This document shows positions 53,441 through 62,682 of a DNA stretch of 64,000 bases, piece by piece. The stretch is taken from contig NZ_AP026867.1 of assembly GCF_026000115.1 (NCBI RefSeq), forward strand, positions 527,501 to 591,500. The letters are read 5' to 3'. The position numbers and the translations under genes were made by a program. The notes beneath the pieces are model-generated. The model made no database searches, was not told the origin of the DNA, and was given only the letters and a program-made list of their open reading frames with translations. Within the stretch, counting starts at the first letter, position 1. Each line of letters begins with the position of its first letter. Source of the stretch: Aureispira anguillae. GTDB taxonomy: Bacteria; Bacteroidota; Bacteroidia; Chitinophagales; Saprospiraceae.

Positions 53441-53943
53441 CGTAATAAGAGTTAGTAGATGATATAAAAATGAGGAGTGTAAAATTAGATTTATAGCCTT
53501 GTATCAGGTGTTAAATAATGCTGTTCTAGATCTATTTAGTTGTTTGATTTAGGCGAATCTATAGATTATAAATTTATAAAAAACATCGTTCTTTTTCAAC
53601 TCTCTAAGGAAGTAAATTGTGTGGAGCAGCAAGTCGTTCTAATCTTTGCCTGTTATTTTGTGATAATTATTAGATGTTTATTGGTTGCTTGATTTTAAGG
53701 AAGTAAAAGGATTAAAGAAGCGAGCAAGGCAAAAAGAGAAATTAATCTTAGCTCCAATTATGACAAAGAGACAAGGCAGATCAATAAAAAAATGCTACTT
53801 TTAACTATACCAATTCACTATTAAGTGCGGGCATAAAAAGTATGAGTGAAAAAATAATTATTAATAGACCTTTTCTTTTCAAAAAGGGATGAACACCATA
53901 AAAGAAAAAGGTTGGTTTAACGTTCGTATAAAAACACTACAAA
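53441..53943. other. Intergenic region, 503 bp, divergent
   Basis: AT-rich spacer upstream of the 4-hydroxyproline epimerase. Near 53870-53910, ACCTTTTCTTTT and AAAAGAAAAAGGT form an imperfect hairpin about 30 nt before the ATG, which could affect initiation. No ORF or other repeat was recognised. Confidence 0.4.
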
Positions 53944-54954
53944 ATGAAATTAGAAGGTAGAAAAATCTTTGACTGTATAGATGCCCATACTTGCGGCAAC
54001 CCTGTGCGAGTTGTGCGAGAGGGGGGACCAGAACTAAAGGGCGATTCTATGTCAGAAAAACGACAGTATTTTCTAAAACACTATGATTGGATACGTAGAG
54101 GCTTGATGTTTGAGCCCCGTGGACACGATATGATGTCAGGCAGTATATTGTATCCTCCATCTGATCCAGAAAATGACTTTGGGATTTTATTTATAGAAAC
54201 AAGTGGTTGTTTACCAATGTGTGGGCATGGGACAATTGGAACGATTACAGTGGCGATAGAGGAGGGGCTTGTTGTTCCCAAAACACCAGGAAAGGTTAGG
54301 ATGGAAGCCCCTGCGGGCTTGGTATTAATTGATTATAAACAAGAAGGAAGCAAGGTAACTTCTGTTAAGCTCAAAAATATACCTTCTTTTTTGGCTAAGG
54401 AGGGAATTCTAGTTGAATGTGACGATTTAGGAACGTTATCGGTAGATGTGTCTTATGGAGGAAATTTTTATGCCATCATTGACCCGCAAGAAAATTTTAA
54501 AGGCTTAGAGAACTATACTGCTGCCCAATTAGTAACTTGGAGCCGAGAAATCCGAGAAAAACTAAATGCAGAACATGACTTTGTACATCCAGAAAACCCA
54601 ACGATTAATGGATTAAGTCATATTTTGTGGACAGGAGCTACTTTGTCGCAAGAGGCAACGGCTAGAAATGCGGTTTTTTATGGCGATAAAGCAATTGATC
54701 GATCACCTTGTGGAACGGGCACTTCGGCTAGAATGGCGCAATGGTATGCAAAAGGATTACTAAAAAAAGGAGAAGAGTTTGTACACGAAAGCATCATTGG
54801 CTCTAAGTTTATAGGGCGAATAGAAGAAGAAATAATGCTTGGTGAGACAAAGGCAATTGTTCCTAGTATTGAAGGCTGGGCACGAGTAATGGGGTATAAC
54901 CAATTGATTTTGGAAGAAGAAGACCCCTATGTTGAAGGATTCTCGGTAGTTTAG
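53944..54954 (+). CDS. 4-hydroxyproline epimerase (proline racemase family)
   Basis: A 336-aa protein of normal length. It interconverts trans-4-hydroxy-L-proline and cis-4-hydroxy-D-proline by a two-base mechanism without cofactor. Both catalytic cysteines are present: Cys93 in LPMCGHGTIG and Cys256 in DRSPCGTGTSARM. That rules out the dehydratase subfamily, in which one is Thr. The start (IDAHTCGNPVRVV) and RGHDMMSGSILYPPSDP are usual for hydroxyproline epimerases. The next gene encodes an Xaa-Pro aminopeptidase 68 bp downstream, which fits uptake and use of hydroxyproline-containing peptides. The later enzymes (D-amino-acid dehydrogenase, deaminase) are not in this window. Confidence 0.9.
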   Translation: MKLEGRKIFDCIDAHTCGNPVRVVREGGPELKGDSMSEKRQYFLKHYDWIRRGLMFEPRGHDMMSGSILYPPSDPENDFGILFIETSGCLPMCGHGTIGTITVAIEEGLVVPKTPGKVRMEAPAGLVLIDYKQEGSKVTSVKLKNIPSFLAKEGILVECDDLGTLSVDVSYGGNFYAIIDPQENFKGLENYTAAQLVTWSREIREKLNAEHDFVHPENPTINGLSHILWTGATLSQEATARNAVFYGDKAIDRSPCGTGTSARMAQWYAKGLLKKGEEFVHESIIGSKFIGRIEEEIMLGETKAIVPSIEGWARVMGYNQLILEEEDPYVEGFSVV

Positions 54955-55022
54955 TACAGGGGGGCTTAAATTAATAACTTCAATTAATGTTTTTATCAAA
55001 GAATTCAAATCATAGATATAAA

Positions 55023-56804
55023 ATGACAATAAAAGAAAGAATACAGGCACTAAGAAGAGAAATGGTAGCAGCAGGGGTTGATGCCATGATTATTCCTGCT
55101 AATGACCCTCATCAGAGTGAGTATGTGGCAGATTATTGGAAAAATAGAACCTATTTTTCTGGTTTCACAGGCTCGGCAGGGTTGTTGGTTGTATTGGCGG
55201 ATTATGCAGCATTATGGACTGACTCACGGTATTTTTTGCAGGCAGAGGTAGAATTAAAAGATACAGGAATTGTTTTGCACAAGCAGCAAGTACAGCATGC
55301 CCCAGAACATGTAAGTTGGTTGACGGATTTATTGGCTGCTAAAGCAACAATAGGGGTAGAAGCAAGCTTGTTTTCTATCCAGCAAATTGCTTATCTAAAG
55401 TCTTATTGTCAAAACAAAAATATTGTCATAAAAGACATAGAAGGCATTACCAATAAAATTTGGTTAGATCGCCCTGCATTGCCTGATACAACTGCTTATG
55501 AGCATGAGGTAAAATATACAGGTGTCCATAGAGACGATAAGTTGAAGCAAATACGTGCTTTTATGGAGCAAAAAGGAGCGCAACATTATTTTATAAGCGG
55601 TTTGGATGAAATTGCTTGGTTGCTCAATATTCGAGCTTGGGACATTGATTATACGCCTGTTGTTTTGTCCTATTTATTGGTCAATCAAGATGATGTCGTT
55701 CTTTTTGTGCAAGACCACAAGATACCAACGTTATTAAAGGAAAATTTAGCAAAATCAGGAATTAGGCTTCAAGATTATCATACCATAGGAGCCGCTCTTA
55801 AGCAAATTGCTCCTCAAAATAGCATCTATGTAGACAAAGGAAATTTTAGCTGGGCTTTCGAATCTATTATTCAGGCTACTATTATTGCAGAACAATCTGT
55901 TATTATGCCGATGATGGCCGTCAAAAATGATACGGAAATTGCCCATTTTAGGTCGGTTATGGTAAAAGATGGCGTTGCGCTCACCCACTTTTTTAAATGG
56001 CTGGAAGAAACCGTCCAAACAGAGGAATTGAAAGAAACAGAGGTGGCTAAAAAACTAAGCAATTTTAGAAGCCAGCAAGCGCTCTACAAAGGGGATAGTT
56101 TTGGGGCTATTGTCGGATATAAAGGGAATGGTGCTATTGTGCATTATCGTGCTGAGGAAGCAACCTGTGCGACCATCAAAAACGAGGGAATGCTCTTGAT
56201 TGATAGCGGTGGGCAATATCTGGATGGAACGACCGATATTACTAGAATGGTTTGTTTTGATGATCCAACAGAAGAACAAAAAAAGCATTATACCTTGGTG
56301 TTAAAAGGAAATATTGCCTTACAAACGGCTCATTTCCCTAAGGGAACAACAGGGGTGCAATTGGATGTATTGGCTAGAATGAATTTGTGGAACAATGGTC
56401 TAAACTATGGGCATGGAACAGGGCATGGAGTAGGTTTCTTTTTGAGGGTGCATGAACCACCACAAGGTTTTGCAGAAAGTACAACAACATTGAGAGGGTC
56501 TACGGCGCTAGAAGCTGGAACGGTTTCTTCCAACGAACCTGGTTTTTATAAAACAGGAGAATATGGTATTCGTATTGAAAATCTAATACTTTGTGTACCA
56601 TCGGATAAAAATAGCGACTTTTTGAGCTTTGAAGCCATTACTTTGTTTCCAATTGAGACCAAATTGATTGATTTGTCTTTGATGTTGCCAGCCGAAATAG
56701 CTTGGTTAAATGCTTATCATGAACGAGTCTATGCTTCTATTGCTCCTGCTTTGGAAGAAGAGGCTAGGGCATGGTTGTGGAAAAAATGCCAAGCAATTGG
56801 ATAA
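55023..56804 (+). CDS. Xaa-Pro aminopeptidase, M24B family
   Basis: A 593-aa product from the ATG at 55023 (MTIKERIQALRREM), the usual opening of this family; the in-frame ATG at 54987 adds an unlikely 12-residue tail. It has two creatinase-like N-terminal domains (MIIPANDPHQSEYVADYWKN, GLDEIAWLLNIRAWDIDYTP) and a C-terminal pita-bread domain. The metal ligands are Asp in LLIDSGGQYLDGTTDITR, His in NYGHGTGHGVG, and Glu in VSSNEPGFY and GIRIENLILC. It removes the first residue from peptides with Pro at position 2. Together with the hydroxyproline epimerase it suggests processing of proline-rich peptides. Confidence 0.95.
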   Translation: MTIKERIQALRREMVAAGVDAMIIPANDPHQSEYVADYWKNRTYFSGFTGSAGLLVVLADYAALWTDSRYFLQAEVELKDTGIVLHKQQVQHAPEHVSWLTDLLAAKATIGVEASLFSIQQIAYLKSYCQNKNIVIKDIEGITNKIWLDRPALPDTTAYEHEVKYTGVHRDDKLKQIRAFMEQKGAQHYFISGLDEIAWLLNIRAWDIDYTPVVLSYLLVNQDDVVLFVQDHKIPTLLKENLAKSGIRLQDYHTIGAALKQIAPQNSIYVDKGNFSWAFESIIQATIIAEQSVIMPMMAVKNDTEIAHFRSVMVKDGVALTHFFKWLEETVQTEELKETEVAKKLSNFRSQQALYKGDSFGAIVGYKGNGAIVHYRAEEATCATIKNEGMLLIDSGGQYLDGTTDITRMVCFDDPTEEQKKHYTLVLKGNIALQTAHFPKGTTGVQLDVLARMNLWNNGLNYGHGTGHGVGFFLRVHEPPQGFAESTTTLRGSTALEAGTVSSNEPGFYKTGEYGIRIENLILCVPSDKNSDFLSFEAITLFPIETKLIDLSLMLPAEIAWLNAYHERVYASIAPALEEEARAWLWKKCQAIG

Positions 56805-56830
56805 ATTTGATTGTTAAATAAGCGCAAAAT

Positions 56831-56882
56831 AAAAACCTTCTGAGGTTCGAAAATGAAAATCGATAGCCCTCAGAAGGTTTTT
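56831..56882. terminator. Bidirectional terminator
   Basis: A perfect 15-bp stem pairs AAAAACCTTCTGAGG (56831-56845) with CCTCAGAAGGTTTTT (56868-56882), loop 22 nt, between the aminopeptidase gene and the convergent NAD(P)-binding protein gene. Confidence 0.85.
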
Positions 56883-56887
56883 ATTTT

Positions 56888-57529
56888 TTAGACGGCTAAC
56901 AAATCGTCTGATTCTAAGATTTGAACGCCTTTTTTTTCGGAATTAATGGCAACAATCATTGCCTTGGCTACCTGCTTGCTTTCTATGCCTTTGTACTTGT
57001 TGGGAATCGCAAAAGAAAAAGCGGTCATTGCAAATTTGCCTACTAATTCTCCCATCCGCAATTCGTTACGAGAACCCATTAGCAAAGAAGGTCGTAAAAT
57101 ATGGCAGGCCTCAAAGTCCAATTCATGAAGGGCTGCTTCAATTTCTCCCTTTACTCGACTATAAAAAACCTTAGAATTTTTATCAGCTCCAATGGAGGAA
57201 ATCATGGTCATCTTTTTGGTGCCATTAGCCAATGCAATTTTTGCCGTTTCTAAGACATAGTCATAATCTACTTTTCTAAAGGCAGCCTGAGAACCTGCGG
57301 CTTTGATGGTCGTGCCTAGGCAACAGAACAGTTCATCTCCCATTACTAAGTCAGCATTGGGCCAGTCAAAATCATATTTAACTTCTTCTATTTTATCGTG
57401 ATCTATATCTAACGGTTTTCGAACCAAAGCAATGATTTTTTCATAGCGATCGTCTACCGTCAATTGTTGTGTCAACTCTTGTCCGACTAAGCCAGAAGCA
57501 CCAATGATTATAGCTGTTTTTTTACTCAT
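56888..57529 (-). CDS. NAD(P)-binding Rossmann protein, HTATIP2-like oxidoreductase
   Basis: A 213-aa atypical SDR. The coenzyme motif is AIIIGASGLVGQELTQQL and the segment ALVRKPLDIDHDKIEEVKYD follows as in NAD(P)H-binding NmrA/HTATIP2 proteins. FCCLGTTIKAAGSQAAFRKV, MTMISSIGADKNSKVFYSRV and KGEIEAALHELDFEACHILR match the HTATIP2/TIP30 family, and ending in a C-terminal substrate domain. The function in bacteria is unknown, probably reduction of a small molecule. It is monocistronic and its transcript should end at the adjacent hairpin. Confidence 0.85.
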   Translation of the reverse strand: MSKKTAIIIGASGLVGQELTQQLTVDDRYEKIIALVRKPLDIDHDKIEEVKYDFDWPNADLVMGDELFCCLGTTIKAAGSQAAFRKVDYDYVLETAKIALANGTKKMTMISSIGADKNSKVFYSRVKGEIEAALHELDFEACHILRPSLLMGSRNELRMGELVGKFAMTAFSFAIPNKYKGIESKQVAKAMIVAINSEKKGVQILESDDLLAV

Positions 57530-57576
57530 ATTTTGATAAATTGTGTGATTTTCATTCGACTAAAGATGATACAATA

Positions 57577-58035
57577 TTAGCGAATTTCAAAATGGACGTT
57601 GTTAGAAGGCATATTTTTCATTTGTATGGTATAATATCCCTTGGGGAGTGGTGGACTAAAAATATGTAAATTATAGGAAATTAGATATGTTTCCATTGAT
57701 TTTATAAGGATCGATTTTACTTCTTTTTCTGTAGGAGGGAGGCTAGGGGGGATGGTCGGCATTCGTTGCCCTTGTTGGTTCAATACATTAAGCGCTAAGA
57801 TAGGATCGTTCAGTACTCTGCTATTGAGTTTCAAGGTTTGAGCACTATGGTTCATAATTACTGCTTTGACCTGAAGTGTTCGACTACTTTGAAATAAGCT
57901 ATCTTCTAAACTTAGTTTGCCCCTTATATTACTCAGGGAATGCGTAGCAATTGGCTCCTCACTGGTTATATTCGTATGCTCAACACAGCAAATACATAGA
58001 CAACTATAGATTAAAATAAAGCAATACGATTTCAT
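57577..58035 (-). CDS. Putative lipoprotein of unknown function
   Basis: A 152-aa product from the ATG at 58035, with a Cys-rich signal sequence (MKSYCFILIYSCLCICCVEH); the cluster of cysteines makes lipidation likely but the modified Cys uncertain. The rest is a beta sandwich-like domain (GKLSLEDSLFQSSRTLQVKA, LALNVLNQQGQRMPTIPPSL, YISYNLHIFSPPLPKGYYTI-like strands). This resembles intracellular proteinase inhibitor BsuPI-like folds, but the similarity is weak. It lies 14 bp after the kinase-like gene and is probably co-transcribed with it. Confidence 0.6.
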   Translation of the reverse strand: MKSYCFILIYSCLCICCVEHTNITSEEPIATHSLSNIRGKLSLEDSLFQSSRTLQVKAVIMNHSAQTLKLNSRVLNDPILALNVLNQQGQRMPTIPPSLPPTEKEVKSILIKSMETYLISYNLHIFSPPLPKGYYTIQMKNMPSNNVHFEIR

Positions 58036-58049
58036 GTTCCTGTTCAAAA

Positions 58050-60743
58050 TTAGTTGATAGGTTTGATGAAGAACATTTGAACTAAGTGTAAAGAGAACTC
58101 AATATTATCAACTGTGCTCGCATTTTGTGCTGCCCTTTTATAACGCTGCTCACTCTGTTGAAGTCGCCAATACTCTTCCTTCAAGCGTTTCAGCCCTTGA
58201 TCGTATTTGAGCGCATTCTTTTTGTACGTTGTTAATTGCTTTTCTGAAATGTAATTGCTTTGATAGCTTGCTTGTATGGATAAATTAGCTTGTTCTACTT
58301 TTTCTTGTGCTACTTGGACAACATGGTCAAATTTGCTTTGATAACGAGTATGAATTTCTTGCTCTTCCTGAGCTCGCTCCTCAAAGATCTTCTTTAAAAA
58401 TGCTTTTTGATCTTTATATTTTTCTTTGAGTGCTAAAATCTGAGGCTCATTTTTAGCCCTTAATTGCTTTAAGGCCGTTAATGCTTTTTTCTGTAAGGAC
58501 TTCTTGCGATTATTGGTCGTTTTTTGAATGTTAGAAAGTTCCTTTTTTATTCGTTTTTTATAATTCTGAAAATCTTTGTCGTACCGTTTAGTAATCTGTT
58601 CTTTTAGATTTTCAGGCAGTTCAATAAGTTCCGATTTTATAGACATCCACCATTCTAACAATTCGTGAATTTGATAGTAACGGAGCGGTGCAATATTCAC
58701 TCTTTTTCCAGAAGCTAAAGTAACGATGCCAGGTGGTTTAATATCGATAATTTGTTGGAGGTTGGTGACGTTGTGTTGCTCCAAGAAGGTCGAAATTTCC
58801 TTTTTAAATAAAGTAAGTTGAGTATCTATATGTTTGGCAACAACTGCTTTGTCAGTCAGTAATTGACGTTGGAGTTTGGTGAGTAGTTTTTTTTCTTCTT
58901 GTTTTTGAGCTAAAGCAAGGTGTTTTTTGTATTGACCAATTTTTTTGTTCGCCATACGTTCTTCACGAAGCAACATTCGCTGATCCTTTTCGAACAATTG
59001 GTCGTATTCCAATTGGGTATTTTTAAGTGCTTTGCCGACCGTTTTTTGCAAAACTTCCATTGCCTGTTGTTGTGCAAAATCAATGGCAGAAAGCTCGGCA
59101 TCCAAAGAAGTAGCCGCAGAAAAAGAAGGGTGCGTATGTAAGATACGGTTGTATTTTTCCTTAAGACCTGTATATTCAAATGTTTCAGATTCAATTAATT
59201 CTTGTGCAGTTCGATCTTGGCGATCCAAATCTTGCGCTAATTCCTGCTGTATTCGCTCTATTGTTTGCTGGATATTGCCTTTTTTATTGCCAAGATGTAG
59301 CGGAAATAATTTTTCATATTCTGAGTTAAGTTGTTTCCAAAAAATATCTAGATGCTCTTTAATGCCCTTAAAAATGCCTTGTTGTTGTTGAAAAAACTGT
59401 TTGTTATCAGCTAGGGAAATTTTTATAAGATAAGCTTTTTGATTATTTTTTCGATCAAAGAAACTAAGGCTCAATAGGACAATCGATAATAAGAGACAAA
59501 CAAAAAGGACAAGATACCCCATTGTTACCTCATTATAAACCAATATACTAAGACAACCATAGGTAATGCCCAATATTAAAATGGCCAAATTAATTTTCCG
59601 AAGTGTTTTGATAACGCTTAGATTGTATTTAGGATGCTCTAATAAATCGGAGATAGGGGGGGCTGTGTTTGTCAGCCCTGCCAAAAAAACATCAGGAGAA
59701 AAATGTTGTTGATAAATTAAATCTAGTGCTTTATGAACGACAGGCATAGTTACCATTTTAGAAGGCAAAACTCTAAAACGATGCAAATCTAAATGTTGCA
59801 TAATTGCCGAACACCAGGCATGAGCCGTAGGGCGCAAAGCAGGTTGGATGCTTCCCTCTACAAAGGCATCATAAAACAAGCCTTGCAATTCATTGCCCAA
59901 ACCAAAAAAAGCTTGATGCGGGGGAGGAATACTCTTTTTGTACTTACTAAGCGTAGGATTGTGCACAAAAAGTCCTTGTTCAATTTTTTGAGCCAGTGTA
60001 TTTGTATTATCATAAGGAGCCTGAAACGTTCCAGCAAAGGGATGCACTCCCATTAATAATTTATAAAAAATAACTGCTAGGCTAAAACGATCCCAAGCCT
60101 GTTGTTGTGTGGGGTCGTAATCTTTATTTTCTTTGTAATACTCTGGAGGAGTATATTCTGGGGTCGCAACAGGTGCATCAAAAAGCTTGTATCCATTTTC
60201 GACTACTTCTACAGAATCTAAATCTACTAAAGCAACTAAACCTTCTGGATTGATAATGACATTATCGGGCTTTAAATCAACCAAGATATAACGTTCGCAA
60301 GCATGTACTTGATGAATGGCTGCTGCCAAATTATAGCAAATCTTTAAGCGCAAATCGAGCGCATCTTTTGCTGCTGGATGGAAACGATACCAAGAATTGG
60401 CTAATTTTTTGGGCAAATTAGGAGTACATAAAATTTCTAATTTTTCTCCTTTTACCAAAGGCATAATAAAGCCTAAAAATACACCTCGTTCGTCCGTTAC
60501 AATATCTTGCACCCATACCAGAGCTTGTTGATTGGATGCCAGAGGAGGGTGTTTGAGCAGATAGTTGATTTTTTCTTCTCGGGTTGTTGTCAATTTATTG
60601 GGATGATAAATTTTGACCACAAAGTTAACATATTTGAGCGGAGCTATAATTTTATAGAGTAGCCCCTCGCCACCACTAGCGAATGGTTTTGGATTGAGTT
60701 TTAACTTTTCTTTGCTCTTTTTGGTATAAATGCGAAGCCCCAT
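58050..60743 (-). CDS. Membrane-bound protein kinase-like protein with long coiled coils, YegI-like
   Basis: An 897-aa protein. Residues about 1-320 are a eukaryotic-type kinase domain: glycine loop FASGGEGLLYKI (22-33), Lys44 in FVVKIYHP, catalytic loop VDLKPDN (Asp156, Lys158, Asn161), metal-binding Asp174 in ALVDLDSVE (DLD in place of DFG), TPPE (198-201), Asp218 in WDRFSLAVIF and Arg304. The invariant residues are present, so it could be active. Two membrane helices lie at about 384-403 and 409-429. The last 460 residues are charged coiled coils with one small domain (NVTNLQQIIDIKPPGIVTLA) like a helix-hairpin-helix, as in YegI/TerY-phosphorylation-triad kinases. The usual neighbours, a PP2C phosphatase and a vWA protein, are absent. 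A small lipoprotein gene follows by 14 bp. Confidence 0.8.
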   Translation of the reverse strand: MGLRIYTKKSKEKLKLNPKPFASGGEGLLYKIIAPLKYVNFVVKIYHPNKLTTTREEKINYLLKHPPLASNQQALVWVQDIVTDERGVFLGFIMPLVKGEKLEILCTPNLPKKLANSWYRFHPAAKDALDLRLKICYNLAAAIHQVHACERYILVDLKPDNVIINPEGLVALVDLDSVEVVENGYKLFDAPVATPEYTPPEYYKENKDYDPTQQQAWDRFSLAVIFYKLLMGVHPFAGTFQAPYDNTNTLAQKIEQGLFVHNPTLSKYKKSIPPPHQAFFGLGNELQGLFYDAFVEGSIQPALRPTAHAWCSAIMQHLDLHRFRVLPSKMVTMPVVHKALDLIYQQHFSPDVFLAGLTNTAPPISDLLEHPKYNLSVIKTLRKINLAILILGITYGCLSILVYNEVTMGYLVLFVCLLLSIVLLSLSFFDRKNNQKAYLIKISLADNKQFFQQQQGIFKGIKEHLDIFWKQLNSEYEKLFPLHLGNKKGNIQQTIERIQQELAQDLDRQDRTAQELIESETFEYTGLKEKYNRILHTHPSFSAATSLDAELSAIDFAQQQAMEVLQKTVGKALKNTQLEYDQLFEKDQRMLLREERMANKKIGQYKKHLALAQKQEEKKLLTKLQRQLLTDKAVVAKHIDTQLTLFKKEISTFLEQHNVTNLQQIIDIKPPGIVTLASGKRVNIAPLRYYQIHELLEWWMSIKSELIELPENLKEQITKRYDKDFQNYKKRIKKELSNIQKTTNNRKKSLQKKALTALKQLRAKNEPQILALKEKYKDQKAFLKKIFEERAQEEQEIHTRYQSKFDHVVQVAQEKVEQANLSIQASYQSNYISEKQLTTYKKNALKYDQGLKRLKEEYWRLQQSEQRYKRAAQNASTVDNIEFSLHLVQMFFIKPIN

Positions 60744-60852
60744 GGAGTGTTACTTGAGTAAGGTTGTTCGAATAACACTAATTTAACGAATATTTTAGAA
60801 TAAAAGTCGCTCTTAGAACAAAATTAGATGATTAGTTACTGCTCTATAGGAT

Positions 60853-62682
60853 TTATTGCGGAAAATAAAATTCCTCATCTTCTAAATAGTCTGCCTGAGG
60901 CTTGCTAGGATCTATTTCAAATTTGTTTGGATCTTTAGGGCTTAAGCCAAATTCATGCATATTAGAAAAACTAATGCCTTGAGAATTGGGCTTTTCTCTA
61001 ATTTGTTCCTTAATTCTATAAACGGCTACATTGACATCCTCCTCTTTGCGGACTAAGTCATACTCAATTTGTAAATGGTAGTGCCGATAGATAAAACTAG
61101 CGTACCATTTAAGGAAAGGAGCATCATAGCGATGAATGATATATATGTTGGTATCTAAAGCAGCCTCTACATGGATATTTTTAATGCCAAAATTTTCTAA
61201 TTGTTTATAGTGATTGGGCGAATTGGCGAAATGACCTAAGTCTAGCATATTAAAATTCATAAACATAGAATCATTGGTACTTTGGTAGGGGGTCATCACC
61301 GCTTGCATGTAATAGTCGCCTCCTCCAATATACAGTTGTTCGGGTTGAGCATTAAGGCTATCTAAGGCTGCCGACCAATACATTTTTTGAAAGGCGGTCT
61401 TACTGCTTTCAAGCGTGACCATTTTCATATTGGACAGGGCTAAAAAGCTAATAAAAACAAGTGTAAAAAGCTTGGTTTTGCGGAGTATTTCCTTGTCATA
61501 GGTTATAAATAAAGCAGCTAATGCAATTAAGTAAAATGCCATGGGATAGCTGACCCGAGTGGGCAGATGCTTGTAAACAAATAAAAAGCCTAAAATTGAA
61601 AATACAAGCGCAATACTAGCTCCAAACAATAGGTAAAGCCAACGATTACCTCGAATAAGCATCATACAGACTCCCAAAATTAAAAAGCCATAAAAAACAT
61701 AATCCTTCATTGGAAATTCAATGAAAAATTGCCACAATCGTTCTTCAATATGTTCTGGAGGATAAGGACAATCTTGAAATGTTTGTTGCAAAGCTTTAAA
61801 TTGCTTGACTCCAAATACCGTAGAATCAGCAAAAAACCAATGCTTAAAAAGCATTAAATCCTCGTATTCCCAACCAACTTTATAAAAATAATCATCTGCT
61901 GAAGAAGGAGTCCATTGGTATTGAGGTTTGTTATAATCTAGAATGTCATGGGCCGCTAAGGAATGTTTATAACGATTGTAATCTGCCCATTCTGAATTTT
62001 GATTCTGAATCCAATAATGACTTTGTTCAACTCCCCAAGCAGCAATTAGTATACTCGTACAAAGAACAAGGTTTAGAAAACGTTTTTGTTGCTGTTGGAA
62101 AATACCATACAATAATAAGGGCGTTCCTAGAATGACAATGAGTTGAAACGAATTCCAACGCATCATTTCAACAACCATTAACATCAAAAAACTGGCAAAA
62201 AACCAATAGTTGCGCCTTTTGTCCTCAGGATTCGAGATTGCACTAAATAATAAAAAGACAGCTCCCATCCCCAGTACTAGTGCTGATGAGGTATATTGAA
62301 GCTCTTGGAGCATAGCAGTTTCGCCAACGATAAAACAAACAACAAAGGTTGCAATACGGAACCAACTCAATTTGAGGAGTACTATACTATATAGAATTGC
62401 TGTCATGCCCAATAAATGGGCAGTGGTTAGGTACCAACCATACCAAGGAGCATCAGGAAACCAAGAATAGAGGCTGGAAAGCACTTGTCCAATAAAGATA
62501 TGTGTCCAACGAAGATTGGCAGAGGATTCTTGAATAATTCCCTTGCCTGCCAAAACCATTTGCATCTCTACGTCATCCGTTGTACCATAACGAGTATAAA
62601 ATAAACCTAAGAATACTAAAAAGAGTCCTAAATTGAGGAGTAAGCTACTAAGGAAAGGTTTGTTTTGGATATATTGGCGCAT
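60853..62682 (-). CDS. Polytopic membrane protein, GT-C glycosyltransferase-like
   Basis: A 609-aa protein with about 12 membrane helices. The first helix (LLLNLGLFLVFLGLFY) is followed by a loop with RYGTTDDVEMQMVLAG, an Asp pair in the place where GT-C enzymes hold their metal or base. A long outside loop (about 220-310) has Trp/Tyr-rich sequence (HSLAAHDILDYNKPQYQWTP). The C-terminal 130 residues are soluble and contain LYIGGGDYYMQAVMTPYQS and AALDTNIYIIHRYDAPFLKW. It lacks a named signature, so enzyme activity is inferred only. It lies 109 bp upstream of the kinase-like gene on the same strand. Confidence 0.65.
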   Translation of the reverse strand: MRQYIQNKPFLSSLLLNLGLFLVFLGLFYTRYGTTDDVEMQMVLAGKGIIQESSANLRWTHIFIGQVLSSLYSWFPDAPWYGWYLTTAHLLGMTAILYSIVLLKLSWFRIATFVVCFIVGETAMLQELQYTSSALVLGMGAVFLLFSAISNPEDKRRNYWFFASFLMLMVVEMMRWNSFQLIVILGTPLLLYGIFQQQQKRFLNLVLCTSILIAAWGVEQSHYWIQNQNSEWADYNRYKHSLAAHDILDYNKPQYQWTPSSADDYFYKVGWEYEDLMLFKHWFFADSTVFGVKQFKALQQTFQDCPYPPEHIEERLWQFFIEFPMKDYVFYGFLILGVCMMLIRGNRWLYLLFGASIALVFSILGFLFVYKHLPTRVSYPMAFYLIALAALFITYDKEILRKTKLFTLVFISFLALSNMKMVTLESSKTAFQKMYWSAALDSLNAQPEQLYIGGGDYYMQAVMTPYQSTNDSMFMNFNMLDLGHFANSPNHYKQLENFGIKNIHVEAALDTNIYIIHRYDAPFLKWYASFIYRHYHLQIEYDLVRKEEDVNVAVYRIKEQIREKPNSQGISFSNMHEFGLSPKDPNKFEIDPSKPQADYLEDEEFYFPQ

